From Pyropia yezoensis (taxonomy: Eukaryota > Rhodophyta > Bangiophyceae > Bangiales > Bangiaceae): 64,000 nt of DNA. Of this stretch, positions 53,832 through 64,000 are shown one piece after another (positions within the stretch are counted from its first letter, which is position 1; each line of letters starts with the position of its first letter). The stretch is from contig CM020619.1 of NCBI GenBank assembly GCA_009829735.1, positions 3,602,590-3,666,589 on the forward strand, read 5' to 3'. Below the pieces are notes generated by a model. That model did no database searches, had not been told where the DNA came from, and worked only from the letters and a program-made list of their open reading frames with translations. Position numbers and translations under genes: made by a program.

Positions 53832-56800
53832 TATCCCCCCCTTAGATTCGGCCCGTCCTCGGGTCGAGTTGCATTCGGGTTTCCGAACGTAAGCGGGTCG
53901 CGCGACCGTTTACCAGTCGGGTGGGGCTTTGCGCCCTGTCGCGACAGACACCCCTTGTCGAGGTTGTCTGAGGGGGGTGCCCCCTTTGTGTGGTACACAC
54001 ACGATCCGTTTTCCGGACCGTTGAATTCCTGATGCGGGTTTTTGTTCACGACCCCCCTTTGCGAGGGGTGGTGCAAGCGGATCCGCCACCAGGCGCCTGG
54101 TCGTAGGGGGGGGGCCCCTCTCGTGTGGACGAGTGGGCGGGGGCGGGGGCTGCCCGCGTTGCGTGGGGGCGGTTGGGGGTGACCCCCCTTGATTACCCCG
54201 TGTGGGGGGGGCGTGGCCCCGACCCAGGTGCCTGGGTGGAGCGACCTCGTAGCTCGGCTAGCGCGGGTCGTCCCGCGCTGCCGTATCGCTCGTGCTGAGC
54301 GTGTGCTTATAAGCGCGGGTGCCCGCGCTTCCCTGGCTCGTCCCCGAGCGTTCCTTGTACCGGGTCGAGCCGGCTGCGGCTTTTTTGGCACGGGGCGCCC
54401 CTGCTACCCCGGATCCATCATGTCGGACCCCCAGGTGCCAGGGGGCGAGGCCGACCTCCTGAACACGCAAAAACCCCTTCCAATAGCGCCCACGTTCCAA
54501 ATCGGGGAGGCCACCGTCCGCCGCGCGCACCCCCATCACATGGCGCCTACCAGCACAACGGACATGAGGGAGGAGGAGGGCCCGGACCGTGACAACACCG
54601 CCGTGGGCAAATGTGCCAGCGACGCAGCCAAGCCGGCGGAGGTGACGACGCCCGCGAGCGGCGGCGCAAGCGGCAGCGGAGCCTCGGCGTGCGTCATTAG
54701 GCGCCGCTCCAGCTAGACGTACTGCGTGGGGAGGTCCATGGCTGGTGACCGGGTGCGGCCCCTCGCGGCACGGGGCGTCCACACGTCGCGCCACACCTCG
54801 ACCTGTGTCCACGGCCCACAAAGCAGCACGCGACGTAGACGGGGGGGCGGGGGGAGGCGCGGGGAAGAAGGAGGCGCGAGAAGGGATGTTCGAGTGACGG
54901 CACCACGGGGACGGAGGGAGTAGACCCGTCAACCTCCCCCGCAGACGGACCACCAACCGGGCGGGAACCCGCGCCGTCTTGACCCGCCGTCCCGGCCGGG
55001 GTGCCGCCACGACCGTCAGAAGCACCGGCTGCACCGTCTTGAGGGAGAGCCACGCCGGCATCGGCGACAGGAGCCATCCGGGCCGCCGGAGGAGTAGGAG
55101 AAGAGGCCGCCACACGCGGTTGACCGCCCCCCGACGGAGCCGTCGTGCCGCTGCAAACGGACGACAATCCGCCCGGCCCGCCTTCCGCAGCCACACGGAC
55201 GGTCACCCGATCGTCGTCGTCCGACGAGCTCGCCAGGACGCACTCGGCAGCGGTGGCGGAGACGGGAACGTCGTCCTGCATCACCTCCTCCTCCTCAAGC
55301 AGCATCAATCGAAGCACTTTTTCTGTACTTCTTCATTCGGCACCGTAAAGCTCATATTGGATGGCAAGAAACGCGCATGGATCCCGTGTTATTGTCCCAG
55401 GACCGCCGTCGGCTGCTTCAGAAGTGCATTTGTTCCTCGAGCGAGCTTATATTCCTCCTCTCTTTGCATTCGCGCCCGTCCAAGGTGTCAGTGCCGCAAT
55501 TGCTGATACCTGTCACCCTGCCATGTAATCTCGGACACATGCGAGTCGGCACTTCGATTCTACTAGACGATGGCGGCGCGGCGGAGGACGCCGAGTCGCC
55601 ACTTACTGCGCCCCTCCTACGCTACTAGGGCACCTCGCTCCCACGAGCTCCTCTCGCCAGCGCTCCCTACATGGGTGCAATATGCGCGGCTTCTCCCATC
55701 GCTCTCGCAATCTTTGGTCGCTGCCCGAAGTTGCATGCGAGCTGGCGCTTTCCGCTTCTTTTACCTCCTTACCCCCCCCCCACCAGTCGCAGTCCCGGTC
55801 TCTCTGGAAGCCCCCCCTAATCGTTCAGTCTCCGGCACGATGCTGCGTCCTGTCTTCCATCGCATTGATTCTGTCCACCCGCCTTCACGACCGCAATTCC
55901 AGCGACTGTGCCTGTCGCTGCTGTGCGCCGGCCGCTGCAGGACCACCCAGACGTACGGTGTGACTGCTGCTTGCTAAGACCCACTCATTGCTCCCTCGGC
56001 TGCTTATCCGAGGATAGCGGCCCGCTGGCCGCCCGGTCTGTCCGCTGCCTGACACTCTTTCTCGGTACGCTTTGAGCCTCCCTCTGACACCGTCGTCTCC
56101 ACTCCTCGCTGCCATCGCCCTCCCCTTTCCCACACAGTCTTATCGTGTCGTGGCCCTGCATGTTTCCATTTGGCTTTGTACGTCTCCCGTGACCCAGCCA
56201 CCCACTTGTTTTATTAGCTGCTATGCGGCTTACTGATTTATCCCAGTTGCACCCCCCCTCTGCTTAAGTACTAAGGTAGCTTGGTGGTCTCTCTCCTGCA
56301 TGCCGCCTCCACTTTTTGATCTGTACATGCCCCACTAACGCTCTCGTGTTTGTCCCCTGCTGCCGCCGACGCTGTCAGGTTCACGACCCGCTTAAATCGC
56401 CGCACGGCTTACGAAATTGCGCTTTTACTCTGTGCCTCTCCCGTCGCCCAGCCGTCCTTCTTTGTCTTGTGCTATCTGCGGTACGTCCCACACTCCGCCC
56501 CCAATCTTGCGAGCAGATGCTCTACATTGCAGGTGGCGTCTGCCTCCGTACCATCATGGTGAATGGTGCATCGCACCATTCTCGCCGTCCTTTTTCGGTG
56601 TCGTAGTTGCAAGGACAACAGTGCATTGACCAATGACGTGCCTCACAGGATGCCTCTCTGACAAATGAAAGCTCCGCGCCTGTCTCCATTGTTGTGCGAA
56701 CAGTAGGATCTGCCCATTTCCCGGGCCTCCGAGCTCAGAGAGGGGAAGACCACGAGAGAAGCAGACACCCGAGGCTAGCTAGACAACAGTGCCTCATAGG

Positions 56801-57229
56801 AACGAGGCCTGGTGGGCGGAATCTCAGGCGATTCCAGCCGAGAGAGCAATACTGTTTTAACCCACGTGAGAACAGCAGTGTTTTGATCAATTAGCGATCG
56901 GTACGAGGTCGACTGTGGCTGCAGCCAATCATCAGATTCTAATGATGGGGCCCCTAGAGCACGCGATTGGCTCGCCCTCAGCGGCCAGCACGCGATTGGC
57001 TCGCACAGGACATGAGATGACCGGGTTGTTTCTTCATTTACATCAAGGCATGCATCGAATCTTGCAGGTGTGGCTCTTCTGGACCCGCATCGTAATATAT
57101 TCGATAGCCCGTGATGGGCTGTTTATAGCGGCTTTTGTTCACCGCGACTGCGCTTCGGGCCCTTGTGGCAGTATTGACCCCCAGGTAGGGGGGCAACACG
57201 TGCCATGCAAGGTACGGCAGGCCACTAGC
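53832..57229. other. gene-poor region, possible retroelement remains
   Basis: The part next to the LTR-like fragment may be retroelement interior. An ATG frame on the minus strand (55305-54697, 202 residues, MLLEEEEVMQDDVPV..., acidic then Ala/Gly/Pro-rich) and a plus frame from 54420 (MSDPQVPGGEADLLN...) have no recognised domain. Sequence at 55300-57200 is pyrimidine-rich and of normal complexity, with no exon I can support. Confidence 0.35.
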
Positions 57230-57632
57230 CTGACCCATTCCTCCCCCTGCATTTGGGTCCATATTCCCTAAGTTTGGGATAGTTAGCTTAGTAGTAAATC
57301 CAACTTGGATTTGAGGGTTTTCTGCATTTATCGTCTTGAATTTTCGTGTGGCCCGGTGGGCACGTGCTGGGGTGGGAGATTCTGAGAGGCGAGATTCTGA
57401 GTGGACCCTGGGGGGATAAGGGGAGGGACAGCGGGGCTTGGCCTTGCTTCCTCGTCCCGACCAAGAAACTGTTGGCCCGCACACCATCTTCTTGTTTGTC
57501 AGTGGGGGTATTGCCCCACAACAGGGATAGTGTGCGTGCGACTTGCACTTCTTCCGGTTCCCCCGACACGGGAGGCAGCCCTTGTGCACCGCCCCAACTT
57601 GGGTGTCGCGTGTACGAGAGGTTTTTGCCACA
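57230..57632 (-). repeat. dispersed Cys-rich repeat, copy B
   Basis: The inverted counterpart of copy A, roughly 85-90% identical by eye. The matching frame reads HKGCLPCRGNRKKCKSHAHY then PCCGAIPPLTNKKMVCGPTV. An upstream alternative frame contains CKSEGCGKNLSYTRHPSW. The two copies flank 6.5 kb of gene-poor DNA. Confidence 0.8.
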
Positions 57633-59517
57633 GCCCTCAGACTTGCAGAGCGCGGGGCTCGCAATTTCTCTTCGGGCGCCAAGTTTTTCTCCTTGAGCCC
57701 AATTACCAGACAGAAAGACCGCATTCCACCGCCTGTTCCATCCGTCCTTCTTGCTAATGCTGCGCGAAGGATCGCCGCGTAGCGATCCCACGGCGGGGGC
57801 ACACGGGTGTGGCACCATCGCGGACGGGCACGGGTGACAGGGGTTGGTTGGAGGATAACAGGAGAGCGGCCAGGTGGCCCCGATTGGCTCCGCCTGCATC
57901 AGCTCGAAGTGATTTCCAAAAGAGAGGCTATCACTCAGACCCTCCTGACAGCGGCGCTGGGCGGCCCCAGCTGCCTGCCCGCTGTTCCATCGTCGTCGTG
58001 CGCGGCGCTGGCATGGCTTCGCCGCACTGGGCTGGGGACGTACGGGGCTGGCTGCGCAGCGCTGCATCGCGGCGTAGCTCGGCCGGCTTGTTCTGCGAAA
58101 GGCGGGGTGTCACTGAGATCGCTGCGCAGCACGGGATCGGGACGTCGGAGGGGTGGCTGCACCGTGCAGCGCCGGAGCGCAGTCCGTGGGGTAACGCCGC
58201 GCTGCAGGAGCAGAGCGCCCGCGGCGCCGCGCCGCGCTGCGCGGCGCGCTTCTGGGCTGCATGAATGGGAATGCTGCGGCTCTCCCATGGGCTTCAGCGG
58301 TGCCATGAAGGCGCGAATCTTGTCAATCGGCCCGCCGTCGTTGTCCCCGTCCTCTGACAGGTCACAGCTACTCGCACACGGCAAAATGTCCCTCTGGCTC
58401 TGTCCTATCAGTTTCTCATCGTCCCTCTGGGGCCGTACCTTCACGAGGCACATTGCGTATCACCTGGAGTTTACGTGGAGGACGAACAGCAGCTCACGCA
58501 GAGGCAAAGTCGGCTGCCGCTGCCAAAGCAGAAGCCGGCGACTCCCCAGGTCCCTGTGCACGCTGACTCTGGGCATCAGGAGCACACTGGGCCGCGCGCT
58601 CAGCGCGCTCAAAGCCGACCCAGCCTCCACGTTCTCGATCTCAGCTGCAATGAACAATGTGAGGGGTTGGTCATGCGGAGAACAAAGATTGTCAATGAAC
58701 GTAACCATGCGTTTTCGCGGCCACGCTACGTGAGCACACGCACTGAAAGCAACCAGCACAGCGGGTGTGAAAATGCAGAACGGAAGGGTAGGGACGGGGA
58801 AATGCTGATCAGATGGCCGCAATGCGTTTCAGGTGAGTAGACCTTCAAGCCTCTTTCAGAGCTTCGCAAGCTTCTGTTTGAGCCGCTGTGAGCTTTGTAC
58901 TCGTGGAGACGCTGCCTTGCTGCGCACACGGTCTTCAAACTCGCTGGCCTCCCAATCCGTCCGAGCGACAACGCATCTGGCGCTCCACGGCTCTCTTGAA
59001 CGGAATCTGCTCTTTCAGGGCAACAAACTTCTTGTTCGAGTAAGAGCTTCTATCCTTGGCCTCTGTATTCATTGCGCCATTGACTTCGTGAAGAAACTCC
59101 GGGGGCAGTTAAGATGGGCTTTCGAGGTTGACTGTGATGTTAACAGACCAAAAAGCATCTCGTATGTCCTCGGCATGTTGATCAACACACTTTCATGTAA
59201 CGAGAGAGGGCTGAAGATGAGGGCAATTATCAAGAGGAAATTTGCTGGTGACCGTAGCGGGCGCAGGCGAACGATCACCGCCCAGCAGCAAGCACATGGA
59301 CTACCTCGAGGGCACTCGTAGGCAGAGAACGTCGCCTACGCTTCATGGGCTGCCACATGCAAAGCTCACAAGGAGGCCATGCTTTCTTCGATGACTGCAA
59401 GCGTCACGAGCCCTCCGTTCGAGACAAATATTTTCTGTGCTATCTCTGGCCGAGCTCCTCTCAACGGCCCTCACATAACGCTGTCCGCCCGTCAGATCGG
59501 CGTGCTACGGATCTCTA
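57633..59517. other. no supported gene
   Basis: Several short open frames of normal complexity exist on both strands (for example 58460-58822 on the minus strand), but none gives a convincing family or splice structure. Confidence 0.35.
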
Positions 59518-60183
59518 CTAGTGAAGAGCGGGAGCTCGTCGCCCAATCACAAGGTCAAGCCAGCTCGGTACGCGATTGCGGACGGCGGCCACAAAGTGAT
59601 CTACCTGTTCCGGAAGACGATCCTCGATCCCACTGTTGTCAACGACAAAGTCGGCCATGGCCGCCTTGTCTTCCAGCGCCATCTGCGCGGCAATGCGCTC
59701 GTTCGCTTGCGTCTCCGTCAGTGCCCCTTCCGACCGAGAAAGCAGGCGCGATAGCTGCTGCGCCCTGGTGCAAGAAACGACCACGGTCAACGTACACAGG
59801 GGTAGCAGGTTGCGCGTCTCAAACAGCAGGGGCGTATCGAGCACCACCACCGGGGCGCGCCGCACCAGCAGGGCCACCCCCAGTCGCCACGCCATCGTCG
59901 CAATGATAAATGGGTGCGTGATGCGGTCGAGGCGGCGCCGCGCGGCGGGGTCCCCAAAGACGAGCGCGCCCAGGCGGGGGCGGTCGAGACGGCCGTCGGC
60001 CGCAATGACCGACGGTCCAAACGCGCGGCGGATTAGCCACAGGGCCGGCTGGCCCGGCGCGACCACCTCCCGCGCGATCGCGTCGGCGTCAATGACGGGG
60101 ATGCCGTGGTGGGCGGCCAGGCGGCGCGAGACGGTGGACTTGCCGCTCGCAATGCCCCCCGTGAGGCCCACAACGCACGGCAT
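59518..60183 (-). CDS. COAE: dephospho-CoA kinase
   Basis: The 221-residue protein starts at ATG 60183 (MPCVVGLTGGIASGKSTVSR). The P-loop GGIASGKST (9-17) is followed by IPVIDADAIAREVV, which holds the conserved DAD of this family. LDRPRLGALVFGDPAARRRLDRITHPFI matches the CoaE signature, and VVVLDTPLLFET is the PLLFE motif. CoaE phosphorylates the ribose 3'-hydroxyl of dephospho-CoA with ATP, the last step of coenzyme A synthesis. Length is normal for a stand-alone enzyme, so it is not the bifunctional PPAT-DPCK form of animals. No transit peptide is obvious from this start. It is divergent from the molybdenum-cofactor gene, with 960 bp between. Confidence 0.95.
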   Translation of the reverse strand: MPCVVGLTGGIASGKSTVSRRLAAHHGIPVIDADAIAREVVAPGQPALWLIRRAFGPSVIAADGRLDRPRLGALVFGDPAARRRLDRITHPFIIATMAWRLGVALLVRRAPVVVLDTPLLFETRNLLPLCTLTVVVSCTRAQQLSRLLSRSEGALTETQANERIAAQMALEDKAAMADFVVDNSGIEDRLPEQVDHFVAAVRNRVPSWLDLVIGRRAPALH

Positions 60184-61143
60184 GACGACCTCGCGGGGGT
60201 GGGGGAGGGCGGGAGAGGGTGGGGAAGGTGTAGGGAGGGGGGGAGGGAGCGCAGTGGGCGAGAGTGGGAGAGGGGATTGGCGCTGCGGGCGGGAGCGAGG
60301 GGTCGACGCGGTGCCACGCACGGCCGGGGCGTGGGGCGTGAAGCTCGCTCTGGCGGCGGGCGGCCGCGGTGCCAGCGGGGTGCGGCGCTCTTGGTGCCAC
60401 GGCGATGTCGGGCGTTGGCGGCCAATGGGCGGCCGCCACCGTGGGCGGATCAAGCATCCGCACAGTCAGGGTGGGGGCCCCGATTGCCATCCCCCCAGCG
60501 GCCAATGGCTGGCCCGCCGTGCGTGTGCCAGCCGCGATCCCCCGCGCGGCGGCCCCCCACGCCGCGCTGGGCCCCCCGCCGGTGGGGCCGCCACACGCCA
60601 AGGCCTCCCCGCTGGGGAAGGCGCTCTTGCAACCGCCAGCCGGCACCCCCCCCCCCCCCATCGCACGCGCCCGCCCCGCGGCAGCGGTGGCAGGCCCTGC
60701 CGCACGCGAGGCGGACGCGCGAGCCACGTGTGTCGGTCGGGACCTGCCCGGCCACCCAGCGGCGTTCTTCCCCCTCCCGCGCCACCCACCACCACTCCTC
60801 TCCTCGCCCGACCGACCTCCCGCCCCCGCCTTCCCCGTCGGCTACCGCTGTCGCGTCGCCCGCCGCCTCCCCCGCGCTCGAGCTCCCTCCCTTCCCCCCC
60901 CCCTCCCCCCCCGCGGCGTCCCACTGCTAGCCCCTGCCTTCCCTGTCGCTGTGAACGGCACGCGCGGCGGGACCCTGGTTGGCGGCAGGCCCCCGCTGAC
61001 GTTCCTGCTCCTCCCCCCTCCCCTCCCTCCCCGCCTCCCCCCCCACCCCTCTCCATCTCGGCAGTCTGCCTTTTCCCGCTCGTCCGCCTCGTCGCCATCG
61101 GCGCCAGGGACGCCGCCGCCGCCGCGCGCGTCTGCCGGCCACG
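60184..61143. other. bidirectional promoter region
   Basis: It separates the divergent dephospho-CoA kinase and MOCS1A/CNX2 genes. Both flanks are pyrimidine-rich on the sense strand of the adjoining gene. No TATA box was seen. Confidence 0.5.
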
Positions 61144-61243
61144 ATGCTGCTGCTGAGAGGGGCGACGGCGGCGACCGCCGCCGTCGCAGCCGCCCGGCGA
61201 GCGGCCCCCACATGCTACCCCCTCCCCCCTTCGCTGACGCCCT

Positions 61244-61279
<36 letters not shown>

Positions 61280-62559
61280 GGGCGGCATCGTCGACGGCCG
61301 CCGCCTGGGCTCCCCCCGCCCCACGGGCTGCGCGGCCGGCGGCGGCGCCCCCCCACGCCTCCTTGGCAGAGGTGGGTGCGGCCGCCGCGGCGGCGGCACG
61401 GTCATCCCCTGCCCCCCTGAGGAGGGGGGTGGGGGTGGACCCCCCTGGCCGCTCCCCCCCCCCCCCCCCCCCCCCTGCCACCACCCCCGGCGGGGCTGCT
61501 GCTTCAGAGACGGTGGCGGCGGCGGCGTCGGCGGCGGCGTCGGCGGGGGTGGCCCCCCACCGCACGCCCCCCCTGGACGACACCTTTGGCCGCACCCACA
61601 CGTACCTCCGCATCTCCCTGACGGAGCGGTGCAACCTGCGGTGTCGGTACTGCATGCCCGCCGACGGGGTGGCCCTCACCCCCCCCGCGTCGACGCTGAC
61701 CACCCCAGAGATCACCCGCCTGGCGTCGCTGTTTGTCGGCGCGGGGGTGACCAAAATCCGGCTCACCGGCGGCGAGCCGCTGGTCCGCCCCGACGTGGTG
61801 GCGGTGGTGGCGGGCCTGGCCGCCCTGCCGGGCCTCACCTCCCTCGGCATGACCACCAACGGGCTGACGCTGGGGCGGCACCTCCCCGCCCTCCGGTCGG
61901 CGGGCCTCACCGCCCTCAACGTGTCGCTGGACACGCTGGTGCCCGCCCGCTTTGAGCTCATCACCCGCCGCCGCGGGCAGGGGCGGGTGCTCGACGCGAT
62001 GGACGCGGCGCTCGCCGCGGGCTTTGCCAGCGTCAAGCTCAACGTGGTGGTCATGCGCGGGGTGAACGAGGACGAGGTGGGGGACTTTGTGGGCCTCACC
62101 CGGGACCGCCCCCTGGACGTGCGGTTCATCGAGTACATGCCGTTTGGGGGCAACGCCTGGTCCGACGCCCGCTTTGTGCCCTACGCCGAGATGCTCGGCG
62201 CCATTGCAGAGCGCACCGGCGCGCTGGAGCGGGTGGTGGACGACCCCCACGACACGTGCAAGCACTACCGGGTGCCGGGCCACGCCGGCCGCATTGGCTT
62301 TATCAGCTCCATGACCAACCACTTTTGTGGCGGCTGCAACCGCCTCCGCCTGACCGCCGACGGGGCGCTCAAGGTGTGCCTCTTTGGGTCTGAGGAGGTG
62401 AGCCTCCGCGACGTAATGCGGGGGGGGGGGACGGACGAGGAGCTGGCCGCCACCGTCCGCGCGGCGGTGCGGCGCAAGCACTACAGCCTTGGGGGGAAGA
62501 AGGACCGCCACGAACTCGCCCGGTCAGACAACCGGCCTATGATCACCATTGGGGGATAA
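61144..62559 (+). CDS. CNX2: GTP 3',8-cyclase (molybdenum cofactor), MOCS1A/CNX2/MoaA
   Basis: The 471-residue protein has about 145 N-terminal residues that are Ala/Pro-rich and probably include a mitochondrial targeting peptide. The radical-SAM domain begins at TFGRTHTYLRISLTERCNLRCRYC, where Cys 163, 167 and 170 bind the SAM cluster. KIRLTGGEPLVRPDV, GMTTNGLTL and NVSLDTL are typical family motifs. The second iron-sulfur cluster uses Cys 395, 398 and 412 (FCGGCNRLRLTADGALKVC). The protein ends in Gly-Gly (IGG), the conserved MoaA tail that reaches the active site. It converts GTP to the cyclic intermediate that the MoaC-type enzyme turns into cPMP. ATG 61144 gives the full targeting region. 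A 16-18 C run (near 61458) falls in frame as polyproline. Confidence 0.95.
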
Positions 62560-63052
62560 GCGCTGGCGGCGGGGGGGGGGGGGAGCGGGGGGGGGGGGGA
62601 GCGGGGGGGGGGGGAGCGGGGGGGGGTTCACGGCCGACGACGGCTGCCGACCGCGTCGGGGCGCTGTGGCGATGTGGGGGACGTCGCGGCGGCGGCGGTG
62701 GCGGTGGCGGCGGCAACGGCTGCAGGGGCAGCGACGGCGGCGGCGCCCACCACAGAGCCGCTGGTGGGCGTGGCGGCCGTGGGCGGGGCAGCGGGCAACT
62801 CTTTCTTTATCCCTTGTCGTCCCAGGGCGGGGCGGCGGGCAACTCTTCCCAACCGCTCCTTTGCGCTCTTTCGTTCTCCTGCGTAGGTTTGCTTGTGCAA
62901 CCCGGTGTCCTTTTGCTTCTTCCCCTCCCCCCCCCCCGCTCACCAGCAGTCAGTAGGGTGCTCCCCTCTCCCTTGTCATTCCTTTTCCGCCGCCACGCCG
63001 CGGCGGCTGCCGCTGCGTCCCGCCCCCCCCCCCGCCCCCGCCCAACCTCCCT
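62560..63052. other. convergent intergenic region
   Basis: After the G repeat there is a Gly/Ala-type GC-rich stretch and a near-duplicate CAACTCTT segment (about 62797 and 62841). No gene recognised. Confidence 0.45.
62570..62627. repeat. G-run tandem repeat
   Basis: Four runs of 7-13 G are separated by AGC. A strong quadruplex candidate just after the MOCS1A stop. Confidence 0.8.
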
Positions 63053-64000
63053 TTACGTCATCACCCGCGGGCGGCCCATCGCCAGCACCCCCCCCACCCC
63101 CGACGGCGGCACCCCCACCGCCGTTGCCACGCCACCGTCACTCCACGTGACGCGCACGTCCACCGCCGAGGCGGCGCCGATGCCCACGTGCACGTGCTCA
63201 TTGACGCTCTGTGAAAAGACGGGGCCGCCGCCCCCCACCCGCCGCCACCACACCCGCCGCCGCTGCCGCCCGTCGTCGCCGTCATCGCCACCGTCGCCGC
63301 CGCCGCCGCCAGCCGCTGTAACCTGCACGACCGCGCCGAGCGCCGACGCCCGCCCCGCCGGCGAGGCGCCGACGCGCACCGCCAGGTACCCCGACCGCGC
63401 CGGCGGTGGCGACGACGGCGGCGTGTTGCGCAGCAGCCGCCACACGCCGGCGCGGGCGACCTCGTCCTGGTCTCCGTCCCCCAGCAGCACGTCCACCCAC
63501 CCGTCGGCGTCGGCGTCCAGCGCCGCCACCCCGTCGCCGGGCGCCACGTCGCCCGGGGCGCCCCCGCGGGGCGTGGTCGCCGCCGCCGCCGCGGCGGACC
63601 CGTTGCGCCCGCCGCCGCCGCCGCCGCCGCCGCTGCCGCCGTCGTCGTCGCCGTCGCCAATCAGCGGCGCGGCCACCGCCACGCGGGTGACGCGGAAGGG
63701 CCGCCCCCGCCCCGTGCCCAGCAGCAGCGTGTCGGCGGTGCGCGGGGAGGCGGTGGCGACAACGTACACGTCCTCCTCGCCGTCGTTGTTATAGTCCGCC
63801 ACCGCCACCCCACGGGCGCCGCTGGCGGTGACGGCGCCCGCCACCCCCGCCGCCGTCGACGCGTCGGTATAGCGGCCGCCGCGGGTGGCGGCGAGGAGCA
63901 CGTCGGGCCGCCCCGCCGAGCGGGTGAGGTACAGGTCGGGCGCCGCGCCGCGGTCGGCGCCGGCAGCGTCGTCGCCCCCCCCCCCCTCCCCCCCTCCGCG
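63053..64000 (-). CDS. FG-GAP/VCBS plus UnbV (ASPIC) domain protein, partial
   Basis: The open frame reaches the window edge, so the N-terminus is missing; about 315 C-terminal residues are visible. Calcium-binding-type FG-GAP repeats occur: DLYLTRSAGRPDVLLAATRG, ARGVAVADYNNDGEEDVYVV and GVAALDADADGWVDVLLGDG. The C-terminal part (RSGYLAVRVGASPAGRASALGAVVQVTA ... SQSVNEHVHVGIGAASAVDV, then VTWSDGG) matches the UnbV/ASPIC module of the CRTAC1 group. Such proteins are usually secreted or surface-bound. Ala/Gly-rich inserts lie between repeats. The stop is TAA at 63055-63053, and the gene is convergent with MOCS1A. Confidence 0.8.
   Translation of the reverse strand, partial: RGGGEGGGGDDAAGADRGAAPDLYLTRSAGRPDVLLAATRGGRYTDASTAAGVAGAVTASGARGVAVADYNNDGEEDVYVVATASPRTADTLLLGTGRGRPFRVTRVAVAAPLIGDGDDDGGSGGGGGGGGRNGSAAAAAATTPRGGAPGDVAPGDGVAALDADADGWVDVLLGDGDQDEVARAGVWRLLRNTPPSSPPPARSGYLAVRVGASPAGRASALGAVVQVTAAGGGGGDGGDDGDDGRQRRRVWWRRVGGGGPVFSQSVNEHVHVGIGAASAVDVRVTWSDGGVATAVGVPPSGVGGVLAMGRPRVMT

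Noticed and set aside
54697-55305. Minus-strand 202-codon ATG frame
   Set aside because: Acidic then low complexity, no domain, and next to retroelement remains. Not supported as a gene.
58265-58822. Minus-strand frames with vague similarity to the C-terminus of histidine acid phosphatases
   Set aside because: Only a few residues fit (a short strand and CLVKV-like segment). There is no catalytic motif and a stop splits the frame, so it is not a usable assignment.
1-64000. tRNA, rRNA, CRISPR arrays and bacterial-type operons
   Set aside because: I looked for T-loop-like GGTTCRA sequences, rRNA-like blocks and regularly spaced short repeats with unique spacers. None was found; the tandem arrays have no unique spacers.

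Overview
The window looks like nuclear DNA of a very GC-rich eukaryotic alga. My best guess is a bangiophyte red alga of the Porphyra/Pyropia type. This is inference from several things seen together: extreme GC content, long C and G homopolymers, Ala/Gly-rich low-complexity stretches inside otherwise conserved proteins, mostly intronless genes with a few short introns, ER and Golgi proteins (SEC63, TMX2, type II membrane enzymes) and a DUF760 protein of the plant/algal plastid type. No prokaryotic operon structure, tRNA, rRNA or CRISPR array was found.

Layout. 1-16.9 kb: a putative GT-A glycosyltransferase (+), a DUF760 protein (-), an F-box protein with paired CxxC modules (-), a divergent GT14-like type II membrane protein (+) and a beta-propeller-like protein (-). 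16.9-18.6 kb: an intergenic region holding an intact-looking 827-bp MITE with 18-bp perfect terminal inverted repeats and a 6-bp target duplication. 18.6-24.3 kb: a four-exon secreted S1 serine protease (-) and an uncharacterised membrane protein (-) whose frame breaks at a 15-C run. 26.8-30.3 kb: TMX2 (+) and SEC63 (-), convergent and 165 bp apart. 32.6-35.9 kb: a METTL24-like type II protein (+) convergent with an inositol monophosphatase (-). 37.3-40.4 kb: a multi-exon membrane protein (-) with a 20-bp minisatellite in one intron.

40.4-59.5 kb is gene-poor and has lower GC. It holds a 75-78 bp tandem array, a decayed two-gene PIF/Harbinger transposon (Myb-like gene plus DDE transposase) with a higher-order minisatellite between its genes, a ~400-bp Cys-rich repeat present as two inverted copies 6.5 kb apart, a second end of the MITE family and a fragment of an LTR element. 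59.5-64 kb returns to host genes: dephospho-CoA kinase (-) divergent from the molybdenum-cofactor enzyme MOCS1A/CNX2 (+), then a partial FG-GAP/UnbV-type protein (-) running off the window.

The host genes are unrelated single-function genes rather than a pathway cluster. The shared theme is the secretory pathway: SEC63 (translocation), TMX2 (ER redox), several type II or multi-pass membrane proteins and a secreted protease. The most interesting undescribed signals are the MITE and its family, the higher-order repeat inside the Harbinger remnant, the recurring near-palindrome GTACAGTAC upstream of several genes, and the F-box protein with duplicated zinc-binding modules.
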